From positions 1,426,001-1,490,000 of the forward strand of contig OZ037857.1 of assembly GCA_964035575.1 (NCBI GenBank): DNA of 64,000 nt, read 5' to 3'. The number at the start of each line of letters is the position of its first letter. The first letter of the stretch is position 1. The position numbers and the translations under genes were made by a program. Shown piece after piece: positions 31,596 to 42,433 of the stretch. This DNA is from Rhynchopus sp. YZ270_cl-10 (lineage: Eukaryota > Euglenozoa > Diplonemea > Diplonemida > Diplonemidae). Under the pieces are notes generated by a model. The model was not told the origin of the DNA. It searched no databases and saw only the letters and a list, made by a program, of their open reading frames with translations.

Positions 31596-33901
31596 CCGAA
31601 CATAGGCCTTTTCGAGAGGAGACAGCGTCTTGGAGACCTTGAAGCGAAAGTGTCCAGTTGTACCGGGGCCATGAAGAGTGAGTATCTCAGCGAAGCTGCT
31701 CAGATGGGAGTTTCTCTTCCCACTAACCAGAAAGAGGACGTACTCAAAGCGCTAGGGGAAGCCCACACTGTACTGCTCACAGAGATCCTTGAGAGGTGGC
31801 CCGACGCTATGAATCCAAACACGCACCAAGAGGATTTCGAGTATGAGGAAGAAGGGAGAGGCATTCGCAAGATGCAGCCAAAAAAGTTTCACCAGACGAG
31901 CCTCACAAAGATTTCAGATTACATCCTTTGCTGCATCGGCAAGCCACGTACAGAAGATACCTTTATGACACACTCGGGAAGGGTCGCAAAGTTCTCCTCT
32001 CGAAAGGTGCCATGGGTAAGGGCAAAACCAGGCTCGGTGTGGAGCTTTGCAAGGGCAAGCTCCTGCAAAAGGCTTTGGGGCATGCCGTTAACTTCGTGCG
32101 AGTCACGGACAGCGAAGGGTTTCGCCCTGTAGTCGATCTCAGAGAGAGTGTGGAGGTCAGGTTCGCAAAGGCACTGCTCCAGTTTCACGGGATAGACGTT
32201 AGTGACTTGCAGCACGTGGCATCGCTGGCAGACATGGACTACTTGTTAAGGGAAAAGTTGATGGCAGTAGGGGTTATGCGACCATACAAAAGTGGAACGA
32301 AGCAGGTGTTGGTTGTTTGTGTCGATGAGTTGCTGCATCTGCTGGAGGGCGGCGATGCCAGTTACCTAGTGCATGGCGCTATGAAATACCAAGAATCAAC
32401 CGAGAAAGGAGAGAAGCCCACGATCTTTGTGTTTACGACTTTGACAGATAAACAGGGACTGGATCTTACATTGCGTTCTGGGAGAGAGCCTTGTTACTAC
32501 GATGTGCCCACTGTCCCTGAAGGTAAGTTGCGGGCTGTTGCTGAAGACCTTGTACCAAATTTCAATACGCTGTACAAAGAAAGTGCTGCATTTCGTCAGT
32601 TATTCCACATCGGGGTGCACAATGCACGGTACATTATCGATGGGTTCTGCTCGCTTGACTTTACTACTTATCAACAAGTGGACAAGACGAACTGGCAGTT
32701 CCAGTTGATGTTCGAGAAGGCAATGGATCGCAGTGGTTTGTCTGTGGCAGTTTTTGACAAAACCATCGTCGAGAAGTGGATATTTTGTGCTGAACTCTCC
32801 GAATCTGATGATAAGAAGGAAGCACTACGCGAACGGAACCTTATGTACGAAGACGCAGACTCTCAATGGCGTCTGTCGCCAATTCTCCTGAGACGGTGGG
32901 CTCTGAAGAATCCGCAGGACGAACTTGGTGCAGCTCTGAACCATATGTACCTCGCAGACACGGCAGTTGAGTTCCGGGATGGGGCTCCGATGGAGTCTGT
33001 CATTATGAACTTGGAGGTGGCAACGCGCCTCGCATGGAACGCCTACAAATATAACTACCCCCCAGATTACCGCCCAACAAGACCTCTCTGCGACTGGTTT
33101 CCTGGAGGGATGATTAAGCAGGATTACGTCACGAAGAACGCAGCAGCGGAGTGGCGTTTCCCGGTTAAACAGATTAAAGCTAATACTTTCATGACGAAGG
33201 CTTTTGCTGAAGTCGAAACGGCACTCCTCCAGGGACAGTATGTGAACCCTGGCCATGACAGTGGGCAGGGTATCGACTACCTTGCACCGCTGTGGATAGG
33301 CGATTCCAGTCGTCCTACTATACTCGCATATCAGCACAAAAACCGGAAGAGTCTGAAAAAGGGCACAGAAGAGAAAGAACGGGATGCATACATACGTGTC
33401 GTTGGCGGCATCTGGAAAGCACCAATTGTAGACAAACTGTCACAGAAGGGATACAATATACTACCGGTGCTGTTCACCACCACTCATGCCGACAGAACTA
33501 TCCGCAACAAACGGACTGGAAAACCTGCAAAAAAACTCGCACAACAGCTGGACAAGTTGTGTCCGAAGGGTTGGGTAGTGTTCGACTTGAAAGGCACGGA
33601 GAAGTTCACTCATCGACTAGGCAGCATGCGTCATGTCATATTAAAACTAGACACAAATGGGAATGATATGAGGAAACGAGACAAAAGACAAGGGAATAAG
33701 AAGAGTCTTGCACACACAGCAAATGGGAACGATATGGGTCTGCCAGCTGGCTTATTGTTGGCATCACGTCCTGTGTGGCGTGCAACACCCTCTCGCGTCT
33801 CGCACATTCGCAACCACGTGTGGAACACACAGCCACCAGCATTCGGGGCTAGGATGACAGGATATGTGCCATTATTACGGCGACTCTCTAAACTCATTTA
33901 G
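31096..33901 (+). pseudogene. Crinkler/RHS-type P-loop NTPase-nuclease gene, copy 1
   Basis: The family pairs a short N-terminal header with a STAND-like P-loop ATPase and a restriction-endonuclease-fold C-terminus (trypanosomatid RHS, Crinkler-RHS proteins). The header begins MSQKQDAVTKAEASVSKLEK and has an intron starting GTATGA at 31348. The Walker A motif (GAMGKGKT) is coded near 32010, and Walker B (VVCVDELLHLL) near 32310. A D...QHK nuclease-like site (GIDYLAPLWI, AYQHKN) lies near 33270-33350. The end LLLASRPVW...LRRLSKLI is shared with copy 2. The frame appears interrupted about once, unless an intron is unrecognised, so I list it as doubtful. The first ATG aligns with an internal Met of copy 2, so the 5' end is altered. 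The C-terminal two thirds look whole. Confidence 0.7.
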
Positions 33902-34451
33902 GCGTGAGGGGGTTTTGTTTGGACAGAGGGCAACAGAGAAGGCAGCGAGGGATCACAGATCAGGGTCCCCTCGGGTGTCGGGGAACTCCTACCCCCTCTG
34001 AGACTGATGCGGCCACACCTTCGATCCCAAAATTCTTGGACCATATTCGCCCTACACACTCTAGCTGGTAATACTAAGAGACATAAGTCGGTGAATTGTA
34101 ATTCTGGGAACTCTAATTCATAGCTAATTAATCTCATAGTAAAAATAGTGTTTTTCTCACGTGTGGCAAATGATAATTTTTTATGAGATCTCATAATAAA
34201 TTAAGTAAGTGCGCGATGTAATATGTAAGCGGCTTGTATAAAACAAAGGATTTTTGCGAAAACAAGTAGAAACGTAGATAATTCCGAAAAAGATAAAAAG
34301 GTTTTTGCAGAAATGAGTAGAACCGCATCCAGAGATGGGCTGTCATTGAGGAACCAGAGTAGGGATCGTTCGTACAAAGGTCTGGTCTTTGTGTGAAAGT
34401 GGTACACCTCCTCCCAGCATCCGAAGTGCCCTCAGGTGTATTTTTCTTTAT
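33902..34451. other. spacer between the two cluster genes
   Basis: AT-rich DNA without a recognisable gene. It includes an ATGAGATCTCAT palindrome near 34179 and two similar AGTAGAA-containing segments (34245-34290 and 34300-34330). Confidence 0.45.
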
Positions 34452-34648
34452 TTGTTTTGTTTTGTTTTGTTTCGTTTCGTTTCGTTTCGTTTCGTTTCGT
34501 TTCGTTTCGTTTCGTTTCGTTTCGTTTCGTTTCGTTTCGTTTCGTTTCGTTTCGTTTCGTTTCGTTTCGTTTCGTTTCGTTTCGTTTCGTTTCGTTTCGT
34601 TTCGTTTCGTTTCGTTTCGTTTCGTTTCGTTTCGTTTCGTTTCGTTTG
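34452..34648. repeat. (TTTCG)n pentanucleotide microsatellite
   Basis: About three TTTTG units followed by roughly 35 TTTCG units, ending about 30 bases before the start codon of the copy 2 gene. The open frames across it (FRFVS repeats) are an artefact of the repeat. Confidence 0.97.
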
Positions 34649-34679
34649 TTCTCTCTCTCAACCCCTCTCTCGTAGAAGT

Positions 34680-37079
34680 ATGTCCGATCAGGATGCTGGT
34701 AGCGGTGACTTGCCTCGTACTGCCATGTCCCAGGAGCAAGACGCTGTCACAAAGGCGGAAGCTAGTGTGTCGAAGCTGGAAAAAGATCGGGAGACTCTGA
34801 GTAATCAGAGGACCGCTCTTGCTGAACTGTACAACAAAGATGCAATTTGGAAGCAAGACGGTACCATGAACGTAACGTGCAGCCTACCAGACAATATACG
34901 GAATCTGTTCCTGGGTAAACCGACTCGTACAATGGTTTCCGAGAAGTACGCCGAGCTCGAGGACGAACTGAAGGTATGACCCTTGCTTTTCACACCCATT
35001 TTTTATTTTATCTTTTCTAGTATGACCCATTCACAACATGTGTGTGTTGGGGTTGCAATTGTCGGCACTGGAGATGCACAGTGTGATGCAACTTTGTTGT
35101 TATTTTGTTGTTTGTAGTTTTGTACATTCATTTTCCACACACCTTACAGATACTTCAGGGAGATCTGTTGAGTGCACGCAGGAACCTGGTGTTGGTGAGG
35201 GAAGCTGCAGTGAAGGGTGCTCCTGTAGAGGTATGCACGTTGGCGCGTATGTGATGACTTTATTTTTTTTATTCCCCTCCATAACAGCCGTACACCGTTT
35301 CATACACCGTTTCCAAATGATGACGAGGCCAGTAGAGAACTTCTGGGACGTGCCGACGCAAAAGAGCAACTCGAAGAAGCACTGACCGCACCACGGCTTT
35401 CAGATCGGTGGCATGTGATCACTGTCGTCGGCATTCCCGGGTCTGGCAAAACGCATTTCCTCCGCAAGGGAATTCTGTCCGACTATTACAAGGGGCAGTC
35501 ACTCATGCTTACATACAACGAAGGTTCTACTGTCATCGACAACGGCACCGGAGATGTTCTTGTTGCTTTTGCACGCCAGCTTGTTCATGGAAATTGCAAA
35601 GACCAGGACAATTTAGACGTGAATAAAATAACGTCTTGGGAAGACGTTGTTAAGGCTTTTCGGATGCGTCTGGATCTGACCAAGGAGAGACCACTGATAG
35701 TTTGCATCGATGAAATGGGTCTTCTTCGCTCACATCTTAAAACTATCTACGGAGATAACGGCAAGGCTCTTGACAGGTGCAGAGCTCTGCGGAAAGCTCT
35801 GTTAGCATACCAAGACACTTGCACAAACTCTGGCTCTCCAGAAATCCGTTTTGTCTGGACTTCTTTGACACACAACGTCCATACGGAGCTGCAAGAAACC
35901 GAAGGTAGCAAAAGGAGGGTTGCATCTATCCATCTCCGCAATCTGGATGCAGAAGATGCATTCAAAGCACTGGCGTACGTGCCCTCTCTCCAAGAGAAGG
36001 TGCAGAATTCCGTTAAATTGCAGTGGGCTTTCAATCTGTGTGCCGGAAACCCGAGGGCAGGGTTCATCGAACACTACACACTTGTAGAGCAAGACGTTGA
36101 TGATGGGCACATAACGTTGGCGGATAGTGTGATGAATGCCTGTCGTTTCGGTGACGATGAGCTACCTCTTGTAGAGCAGCATCTCAGCTCTGTTCTCACC
36201 GGCACGTTGGCCCCCGCAGATGCAGCCAAACTCACAAACGAGGGTGCCCTCCACGCAGGTCAGTACCACAGCCACCTCAATCCTGCCTTGGTCTACAGGT
36301 GGGCTCGTTCTGGCACGACAAAAGAGATGAAATGGGTCCGTGAATACTTCGGGACCGACAAAGTCTTTAATGACAAGAGTTTTGAGAGACAGACTCTTGT
36401 ATACGAGGCCTTGCTCAACAGTGCATATGCGGACAGAAACCAAACACCTACTGTGGCTGAGTACTTTGAGCCTGCTTTTGTTGAGGATGCGTTGAAGGAT
36501 CGGGTAATCATCCCTCGGGACATTGTCGAAATTGAGAAGCCAGAGTCCCTGGCGTCTGCAGGTAATCTTCAACAACTACTGCAAGACGGACATTCAATAT
36601 ACTCGTTGAACCACAGAGAAGAAGGTGTTGATTGTTTAATCCCTATTTTCCTCTCAAACCAGGGAGGGAAAGAGCTTTACGTCGCTTGTGGCCAGAATAA
36701 ACTGTGCAAGCGAGTCGAAGTCAAAAAGGTGGAACACGATGCTGTCTTTAAGAATGAGGCACTTAAGAATCTGACAGAGAAGTTTCCTCTTCGGTTTACG
36801 ACCCACAAACCAGACCTACAAACAGAGCAACAGATCGGTGTGTGGTTCACCCAGGACCAAATCGCCATATGGCAAAGCAGGCTTGGCACTCCCATTATCA
36901 GCTTCCACCATGACAATGAGGACAAGAAGCTTCCCAACTTTGCATCAAGTCTGCTGTTGGCATCGCGTCCCATGTGGCCAGCACTCTCTCAACCCTTGAA
37001 AATCCCCAGGTGCACGTGGAGCACACCGCTGCCGCAGACAGGGGCTGGCGTCTTGAGAAGACTCTGTAAGTTCATTTAG
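34680..37079 (+). pseudogene. Crinkler/RHS-type P-loop NTPase-nuclease gene, copy 2
   Basis: The header exon 34680-34973 starts MSDQDAGSGDLPRTAMSQEQ, followed by an intron beginning GTATGA and a second one beginning GTATGC. The ATPase part has Walker A GIPGSGKT near 35433 and Walker B IVCIDEMGLL near 35698. A nuclease-like segment with D and QNK (GVDCLIP, CGQNKL) lies near 36625-36710, and the closing LLLASRPMW...LRRLCKFI matches copy 1. Header and intron are about 98% identical to copy 1 while the ATPase/nuclease part is only distantly related, so the gene is modular. With the splice sites I can see, about one frame interruption remains; it may be broken or have an unusual intron. Proteins of this type act in the nucleus in trypanosomatids; function here is unknown. 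Confidence 0.7.
34704..35224 (+). repeat. 521-bp header module, copy 2
   Basis: Partner of 31075-31595 (offset 3629 bases with no indel). It covers the header exon, its first intron and the start of the second exon. Confidence 0.88.
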
Positions 37080-37254
37080 ATGACCAACTCCTAAACAGTT
37101 GGTCTGGCAGGGGTGCCGTCCTGTCTTCAACACTTAAAAGAAAGTGGTATTGGCAACTATCTTTCAAAAACGAAAACAAAAGCAAAAACAAAAGCAAAAA
37201 CTGGTGTGGCTGAAGGGGAGTGCTATTTTTGTGCTACCCCCTTTCTCTTTAAGT

Positions 37255-37608
37255 ATGTCTCCTGGTGTGGATGACGGAAGTGGACCCCTGCCCTTGGAGA
37301 ATGAACAACAGGCTACCTCTTCCATAGCTGGTCTAAGAGACTCTGTTGCAGAAGCGCAAGAAGCTGTGAGGAAGCTGCACCCAGTCTACTTGAGTCAGAG
37401 CTTCTTTGCCACCTCAAAGGTGATACGACAGAACTGCGGCTGCTTCCTGCTGTTCAACCTCAACAAGAAGGAGAGACGGATGATATCGTCTTCGTGCAGC
37501 GACCTTGAGCCTGATGCGTTCAATAGCATGTTCGACGGTTTGCCCAGGTACAACTTTGTAATGATCGACAACGAACCTAGTGATGAGTTCTCGTGGTCTC
37601 TTGCTTGA
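37255..37608 (+). CDS. small hypothetical protein in the Crinkler/RHS cluster
   Basis: 117 residues, starting MSPGVDDGSGPLPLENEQQA. The opening resembles the header start of the neighbouring copy 2 (MSDQDAGSGDLP), and residues 26-45 (LRDSVAEAQEAVRKLH) could be coiled coil. The rest (NCGCFLLFNLNKKERRMIS, then FDGLPRYNFVMIDNEPSDEF) matches nothing I know. It may be a stand-alone header-type protein, a partner of the cluster, or a leftover of a third member. It is preceded by a repeated AAGCAAAAACAA run. Confidence 0.5.
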   Translation: MSPGVDDGSGPLPLENEQQATSSIAGLRDSVAEAQEAVRKLHPVYLSQSFFATSKVIRQNCGCFLLFNLNKKERRMISSSCSDLEPDAFNSMFDGLPRYNFVMIDNEPSDEFSWSLA

Positions 37609-37949
37609 CTTGAGTATTGGATGCTCGTATGTTTTATGATGCTCTCTCCCGGTGCTGTTTGCACTCTGTTGTTGCCATTCTTTTTCGCTGCATGAAAGTC
37701 AAATGAGTCTGTACCTGTACTTATGTTAAGATCCTGGTTGATGTCATGGATTGGACAGAGCACTTGTGGGCTCACCTGTCCGGGGAAGAGAGCTGGTGGT
37801 CTCCTTTTTTTTTTGTGTGCAAAATCCGTGCAGTTGATGCTGTACGATAACGAACCACAAAGTAAAACTACAAGTTAATTTATTTACTTTCATCCGGGTG
37901 CTTCCCCTCCCCATCAACGACATAACAGAACATTAAGAAAAATACCACA
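37609..37949. other. intergenic spacer
   Basis: The right 60-bp direct repeat, then a short pyrimidine-rich leader (TGCTTCCCCTCCCC) before the phosphatase gene. Confidence 0.5.
37817..37876 (+). repeat. 60-bp direct repeat, right copy
   Basis: 56 of 60 positions match 30940-30999, and both copies are preceded by T runs. It closes the 6.9-kb Crinkler/RHS-like segment. Confidence 0.85.
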
Positions 37950-39590
37950 ATGCGTACGGCCTACCTCCTCCTCCTCCTGCTCCTTCCCCTTAGCAATGCA
38001 GTGCCAGACCTATCTCAGGTGCACCTGGCGCTCGGCGAAAAGGAAAGCACGATGCGCGTGGAGTGGGCCACCCCAAAGTACGACGGTGTGAGCGAGGTGC
38101 ATTGGGGGACCTCTGCTGGCGCATTGGACTCAGAGGCACGTGGCGATCGGAAGATCTTTCTTGCGCAGATCTCGGATAGGATCTGGTACACACGCACTGC
38201 CGAGATGACGGACCTTGCCGTGGGCGAGACGTACTACTACAAGGTGGGGGACAAGGACAACGGTTACAGCAAGGTGTTCTCCTTCACGAACAGACGCACC
38301 AACGCGCCCTACAACCACATCATCTACGGCGACCTGGGTGCTGCCGCCGCCTTCTCTTTGTGCGAAGCCTGCCACGAAGGCAACAACGTCTGCAACGCCA
38401 CCACCTGCGCGAACAATACAAAGACAGGTCTCGTCTCTGAAGTGGGCACTGCAGACATCATCACCCACGTCGGCGACTTTGCCTACAACTTCGCCCACAA
38501 CGAAGGCACCACAGGAGACCAATTCATGAACAACATCGAGCAGGTTGCTGCACACATCCCATACATGGTCAGCCACGGCAACCACGAAGACTACGAAGCT
38601 GACATGGCACAGTACCTGGAACGCTTCCGCCACATGCCGGTCAACTCCGAGCCCAAGACAATGGAGACGTACAACGGATTGGTGCCTAACTCACTGTACT
38701 TTTCATGGGATTATGGTTTGGTGCACTATGTGTCGTTTTCGACGGAGCTGTTTGGATACGTTCAGTGGTCGCCTATTGTTACCAACCACACTATGCTGAA
38801 GTGGCTTGAGAAGGATCTGGCTGAGGCCAACAAACCTGAAAACCGCGCGAAGTTTCCGTGGATTGTTGCGCACGGCCACCGCCCGCTCTACAGCAGCGCT
38901 GGGAGCGGCGCAGATGCTTTGGTGAAGCAACACATCGAGCCCCTCTTCTATAAGTACGGCGTCTCCTTCTCCATCAACGGCCACCAGCACAGCTACGAAC
39001 GGTCGTACCCCACCTACAACGGGAAGAACGAGAAGTCCTACGAGAACCCCAACGCCACCGTGTACATCGTCTCGGGGGCGGCAGGCTGCCAGGAGATGCA
39101 CACACCTTTTGAGGGCACGCAGCCTGCCTGGAGTGCGAAGCGGTCCAACGTCTTTGGGTACACCCGCATGATTGCACACAACGCCAGCCACATGCACTTC
39201 CAACAGGTCGGGACCGACCCACAGGGCTTCCAAAGCACACCCTATGGCGACGTCATCGATGACTTCTGGGTCGTCCAGGAGCACCAGGGGCCCTTCAACC
39301 CTGACCACGCGCCAACACTCTCCGAGCCGTGCACCAGCTCCCCATCCTGCAAGCAGAGCACCCACGACCACTTTGACGCCCTGCTCCGCCCCATGCTCGG
39401 TGGTGACGACACAACCCCGCTCCACACCCTCATAGAGCAGTACCGTGCCTCTGCAGGCGAGCAGGCGTGGGCCAAGCAGCTCACCGCTCTGCTGCGCAAG
39501 GTGACGGAAGGGCGGCGTGCGGTGTGGGAGGACGGCCTTCTAGACGAGAAGGAGCTCTCTGCCTTGAAGTGGATGGGTGGAGCGCAGTGA
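37950..39590 (+). CDS. secreted purple acid phosphatase
   Basis: A single exon of 546 residues. A signal peptide (MRTAYLLLLLLLPLSNA) precedes a fibronectin-like N-domain (LSQVHLALGEKESTMRVEWA). All five metal-binding blocks of the purple acid phosphatase family are present: GDLG (residues 127-130), GDFAY (175-179, including the purple-colour Tyr179), GNHE (210-213), the HGHR block (308-311) and NGHQH (343-347). The enzyme should hydrolyse phosphate esters with an Fe-containing two-metal centre in the secretory pathway, lysosome-like vesicles or outside the cell. The C-terminal 100 residues are an Ala/Leu-rich extension beyond the catalytic domain, possibly helical. The high GC3 suggests strong expression. 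Confidence 0.95.
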   Translation: MRTAYLLLLLLLPLSNAVPDLSQVHLALGEKESTMRVEWATPKYDGVSEVHWGTSAGALDSEARGDRKIFLAQISDRIWYTRTAEMTDLAVGETYYYKVGDKDNGYSKVFSFTNRRTNAPYNHIIYGDLGAAAAFSLCEACHEGNNVCNATTCANNTKTGLVSEVGTADIITHVGDFAYNFAHNEGTTGDQFMNNIEQVAAHIPYMVSHGNHEDYEADMAQYLERFRHMPVNSEPKTMETYNGLVPNSLYFSWDYGLVHYVSFSTELFGYVQWSPIVTNHTMLKWLEKDLAEANKPENRAKFPWIVAHGHRPLYSSAGSGADALVKQHIEPLFYKYGVSFSINGHQHSYERSYPTYNGKNEKSYENPNATVYIVSGAAGCQEMHTPFEGTQPAWSAKRSNVFGYTRMIAHNASHMHFQQVGTDPQGFQSTPYGDVIDDFWVVQEHQGPFNPDHAPTLSEPCTSSPSCKQSTHDHFDALLRPMLGGDDTTPLHTLIEQYRASAGEQAWAKQLTALLRKVTEGRRAVWEDGLLDEKELSALKWMGGAQ

Positions 39591-39982
39591 GGGGGCGAGG
39601 AAGTGTGTGAAGGCACATCTGAACAGTTGTATTTTTTTAGGCCAGCGACAAGGGAGTGTAGTAGTCCAGATATGTTTGGCGTCCAAAAAGGGTGTCAAAA
39701 TCGCTAATTTGGATGCCACGTTTGGGCTATGTAAATCATTTCTCGCTTCCCCCCACCCCCACCTCGTTGCACAGTCTGGTCAGGGTGGAAACGCTTTCGT
39801 TGTTCGCACTATTGCCTTCCCTTTACTTTACCGTAACAATGAGACACGCCCGCCAAAGACGCGCTCTCGTCGGATCTAGGTTTGGTGATAGCGGACAACG
39901 ATTTTCCCACGACCTTTTTTTTTAAACTGTAAGCACGCGACGGTTCTTCTGCGTTTTTTTCCCTCCCCCCCTGCTTTTATTA

Positions 39983-40013
39983 TGCTGTGTGTGCACGAGA
40001 GGCACATCCAATC
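39983..40013 (+). repeat. class B stem-loop
   Basis: GCTGTGTGTGC, loop ACGAGAG, GCACATCCAATCTT. The inner TGTGC/GCACA helix is intact and T12 follows nearby. Confidence 0.7.
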
Positions 40014-40326
40014 TTAACAATTTTTTTTTTTATATTATCGCTCTCACATTTTCTCCCCCCCCACAACCGTGTGTATTTCCCCTTGGTGTCGTAGATAAAT
40101 CAAACATCAGTTCTCGAACTCAACAATAAGCTTTTTCGGCGTTATTTTGTCTTTTTTCCTTCTTTTTTTTTGCGAGGCTACTGTGTTGGTTCTCTGCACT
40201 GATGTTTTGGATGCCTGATAGAAATGACCAAAGCGCAGAGAGGCTAAGACCATCAATTTTTCTCTTTACCCTGAAGGTGATTAATCCTGCATGGTGCAGG
40301 CTTATCTGACTCGCTTCTCTTTTGTT

Positions 40327-40356
40327 AGGTGCGTGCACGAGAGGCACATTCATCTT
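40327..40356 (+). repeat. class B stem-loop
   Basis: AGGTGCGTGC, loop ACGAGAG, GCACATTCATCTT. It is preceded by TTTTGTT and followed by ACAAAATTTCTTT. Confidence 0.75.
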
Positions 40357-41030
40357 ACAAAATTTCTTTGTGTTGCGCTTCTTTGCAACTTGCGAAGGCG
40401 CTTCTCAATGACATTTGCAGTATTGCGTTTCACTTCTTGGTGATTAAGCTTGGTCATATTGCAAAGGATCCTTCTCTTTTTTTTTCACTTTTTTTTGGCC
40501 AAAGAGGTTTCCTCTTTCACGGCCAAAGGTAGTCAGTGGAAGCGTATTGCAGTAATTAAAATATCACAGCATATTTTATTACACAAACAAAAATTTCCTT
40601 TTCTGTAGCTCTTCATAAGGGGTACACTGCAGCAGTGCTGCGTGACCTTCTTATTTATTGGAAGGGAGATTCGTCTTCCCTCATCTATTGCCAAACCTTT
40701 TTTTTGCCTTCCCATCTTCCTCAAAAAAATTCTCTTTTTCCTCCCCCAACACAAAAACCGCATTTAAATCTGTGCGACTTAGTTCTCCTCACTTCCAACG
40801 TAACAAAAATAGCTCATTTATTCTTTCCCCCTCTACCACTGTGTTGTTACTGCGTTGTCTGTACCTGCGCCCAATGCGGGCAGTGCACACGGACACCAGC
40901 GAAGTATACCATTTTTGTACATCACCTTACCACCACCACCACCACTCTCAGTTCATCAAAAACCCCCCCGCCTTTTTATCATCACCTTTCTTCTCGTTTC
41001 TTTTTCAACACACACAAAACACCAGACAAA

Positions 41031-41765
41031 ATGTTCCGTGGAACTGGATTCATGAAGGTTGCGGCCCTGCGCTCTGCCAACGCCACCAACCCTGCGACGT
41101 GGTCGAAGATCACCGAGGCGCTGATCGTGGACAACGTGTCGCTCCCGTACCTGCCGCCGGTGGAAATCGACCAGTCGTTCCACAGAGAGCGTGCGGCTGT
41201 GACGTCTGCGCTTCTCTCCGAGCCGTTCCTCACGGAACAGGCCGACCTTTCGGCCCTGCTCATCCACGACGCCTCAACCTCGCCCCAGGCAGAGCTGTCG
41301 TCCGCTGACGCCATGCTCAATGACTTCTTCATGCCCGAGGCTAGCACCTCCATCAACCTCTTCGAACCCATCGAAGGACCCTCCATCTCGGAGTCCGTCG
41401 TCACCAGGACTGCCATGATGGATGACTTCTTCATGCCCGAAACCGCTTCCACCGAGGAAGTCCGTCTCACCGATTCGGTCTTCACGTCTGCCTCTGCAGG
41501 AAACGTGAAGTCCGCAGTGATGGACGACTTCTTCATGCCCGAGTCCTCCTGCGGCAACGCCTCCCTCTTCGTGGAGGTGCACAGCCCCTCCGTCGCGTCC
41601 GACCCCATTGTCGACGCAAAGCTGGAGGACTTCTTCCTCCCGGACCTTCCCCAGTCGCTGCTGGATGAAATCACCGAAAACACCCTAGAAGTCAAGAAGG
41701 CAGACCTTATCGAAGGTCTCCTTGTCGACGTAGTTCCCCAGCATGCCGCTGCAGTTTCCATGTGA
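41031..41765 (+). CDS. protein with four exact 34-residue DFFMPE repeats, unknown
   Basis: 244 residues from the ATG at 41031. The frame is open further upstream, but the upstream part is T/C-rich leader. I recognise no family. The motif A-M-x-D-D-F-F-M-P-E recurs with an exact 34-residue period: AMLNDFFMPE (94-103), AMMDDFFMPE (128-137), AVMDDFFMPE (162-171) and AKLEDFFLPD (196-205). Between them, Ser/Thr-rich linkers carry LFEP- or LFVE-like and PSIS/PSVA pieces. The start (MFRGTGFMKVAALRSANATN) has basic residues without acids, possibly a mitochondrial presequence. The acidic-aromatic motifs look like docking sites for a repeated partner. Codon use is strongly biased to C-ending codons, suggesting high expression. 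Confidence 0.82.
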   Translation: MFRGTGFMKVAALRSANATNPATWSKITEALIVDNVSLPYLPPVEIDQSFHRERAAVTSALLSEPFLTEQADLSALLIHDASTSPQAELSSADAMLNDFFMPEASTSINLFEPIEGPSISESVVTRTAMMDDFFMPETASTEEVRLTDSVFTSASAGNVKSAVMDDFFMPESSCGNASLFVEVHSPSVASDPIVDAKLEDFFLPDLPQSLLDEITENTLEVKKADLIEGLLVDVVPQHAAAVSM

Positions 41766-41934
41766 ATTATAGAAAAAAGAAAAGGATACGATAGGATGTA
41801 AGAAAGAGAAAAGTGAAGAGAGTGAGAATTTTTTTGTGCGTTTTTTTAAAGAAAATGAAATGAAAAAAAAAAGTTTTTTGGGGGGTGCCCCAGTTCGTAA
41901 CCATTTTTTTGAATGCTATGTTTTTTTCTCTTCA

Positions 41935-41966
41935 AAGATGTGTGCACGAGAGGCACATTCAAAGTT
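41935..41966 (+). repeat. class B stem-loop
   Basis: AAGATG and TGTGC, loop ACGAGAG, GCACA, then TTCAAAG. The inner helix is perfect; the outer CATCTT arm is reduced. CTTGCTTT follows. Confidence 0.68.
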
Positions 41967-42403
41967 TTCTTGCTTTATTTGCTTTTGTTGTCGTTGTTGT
42001 TGTTGTTGTTTTTCAAAAAAAAATTAAAAAAAAATGTTTGACTCAACATGGACAGTGCTTTAAGTTTCCCCACTATAGGTTGCTGAAAGGGTGAAATAAG
42101 AAAAGTGAATTTTTTTTTAGTGACTTTTTTAATCAAGGTGATTAATCACGAAGTCTGCTTCGGTTGAACTACCTCCAACTATTTCTTGTTTCTGCCCTTT
42201 TTTTCTGTTCCCTATTTAGGGTATTCCTTTACTCAGATCTTTTTTTTTTCACTCTATTTTCCTGTCCTATTTGGGCATTTCTAACAAATATACACTAACA
42301 CACCAAAAACAACAAAGAATGTGCCAAAAGGTAAGTTTGCATGGGAAGTGATACTAAACTACCCCATGGTGAACACCTTTTGTTTTTTTTTACAAGGTTT
42401 ACG

Positions 42404-42433
42404 AGGTGAATCACGAGAGGCTCAGGATCATCT
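42404..42433 (+). repeat. class A stem-loop, shortened
   Basis: AGGTGAATC, loop ACGAGAG, GCTCAGGATCATCTT, followed by ATAAAACTTTTTCTTTTTTTAG, which leads straight into the class D copy at 42455. Confidence 0.65.

Larger units (their letters stand above)
39591..41030. other. gene-free stretch with hairpin modules
   Basis: Class B copies at 39983 and 40327 and degenerate class A-like copies near 40222-40254, 40274-40312 and 40438-40465, in T-rich DNA. The last 200 bases are a pyrimidine-rich leader with CACCAC repeats upstream of the next gene. Confidence 0.5.

Noticed and set aside
34389-34979. Long frames with FRFVS or NETKR repeats
   Set aside because: Translation of the (TTTCG)n microsatellite. 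Only the header exon starting at 34680 is likely coding.
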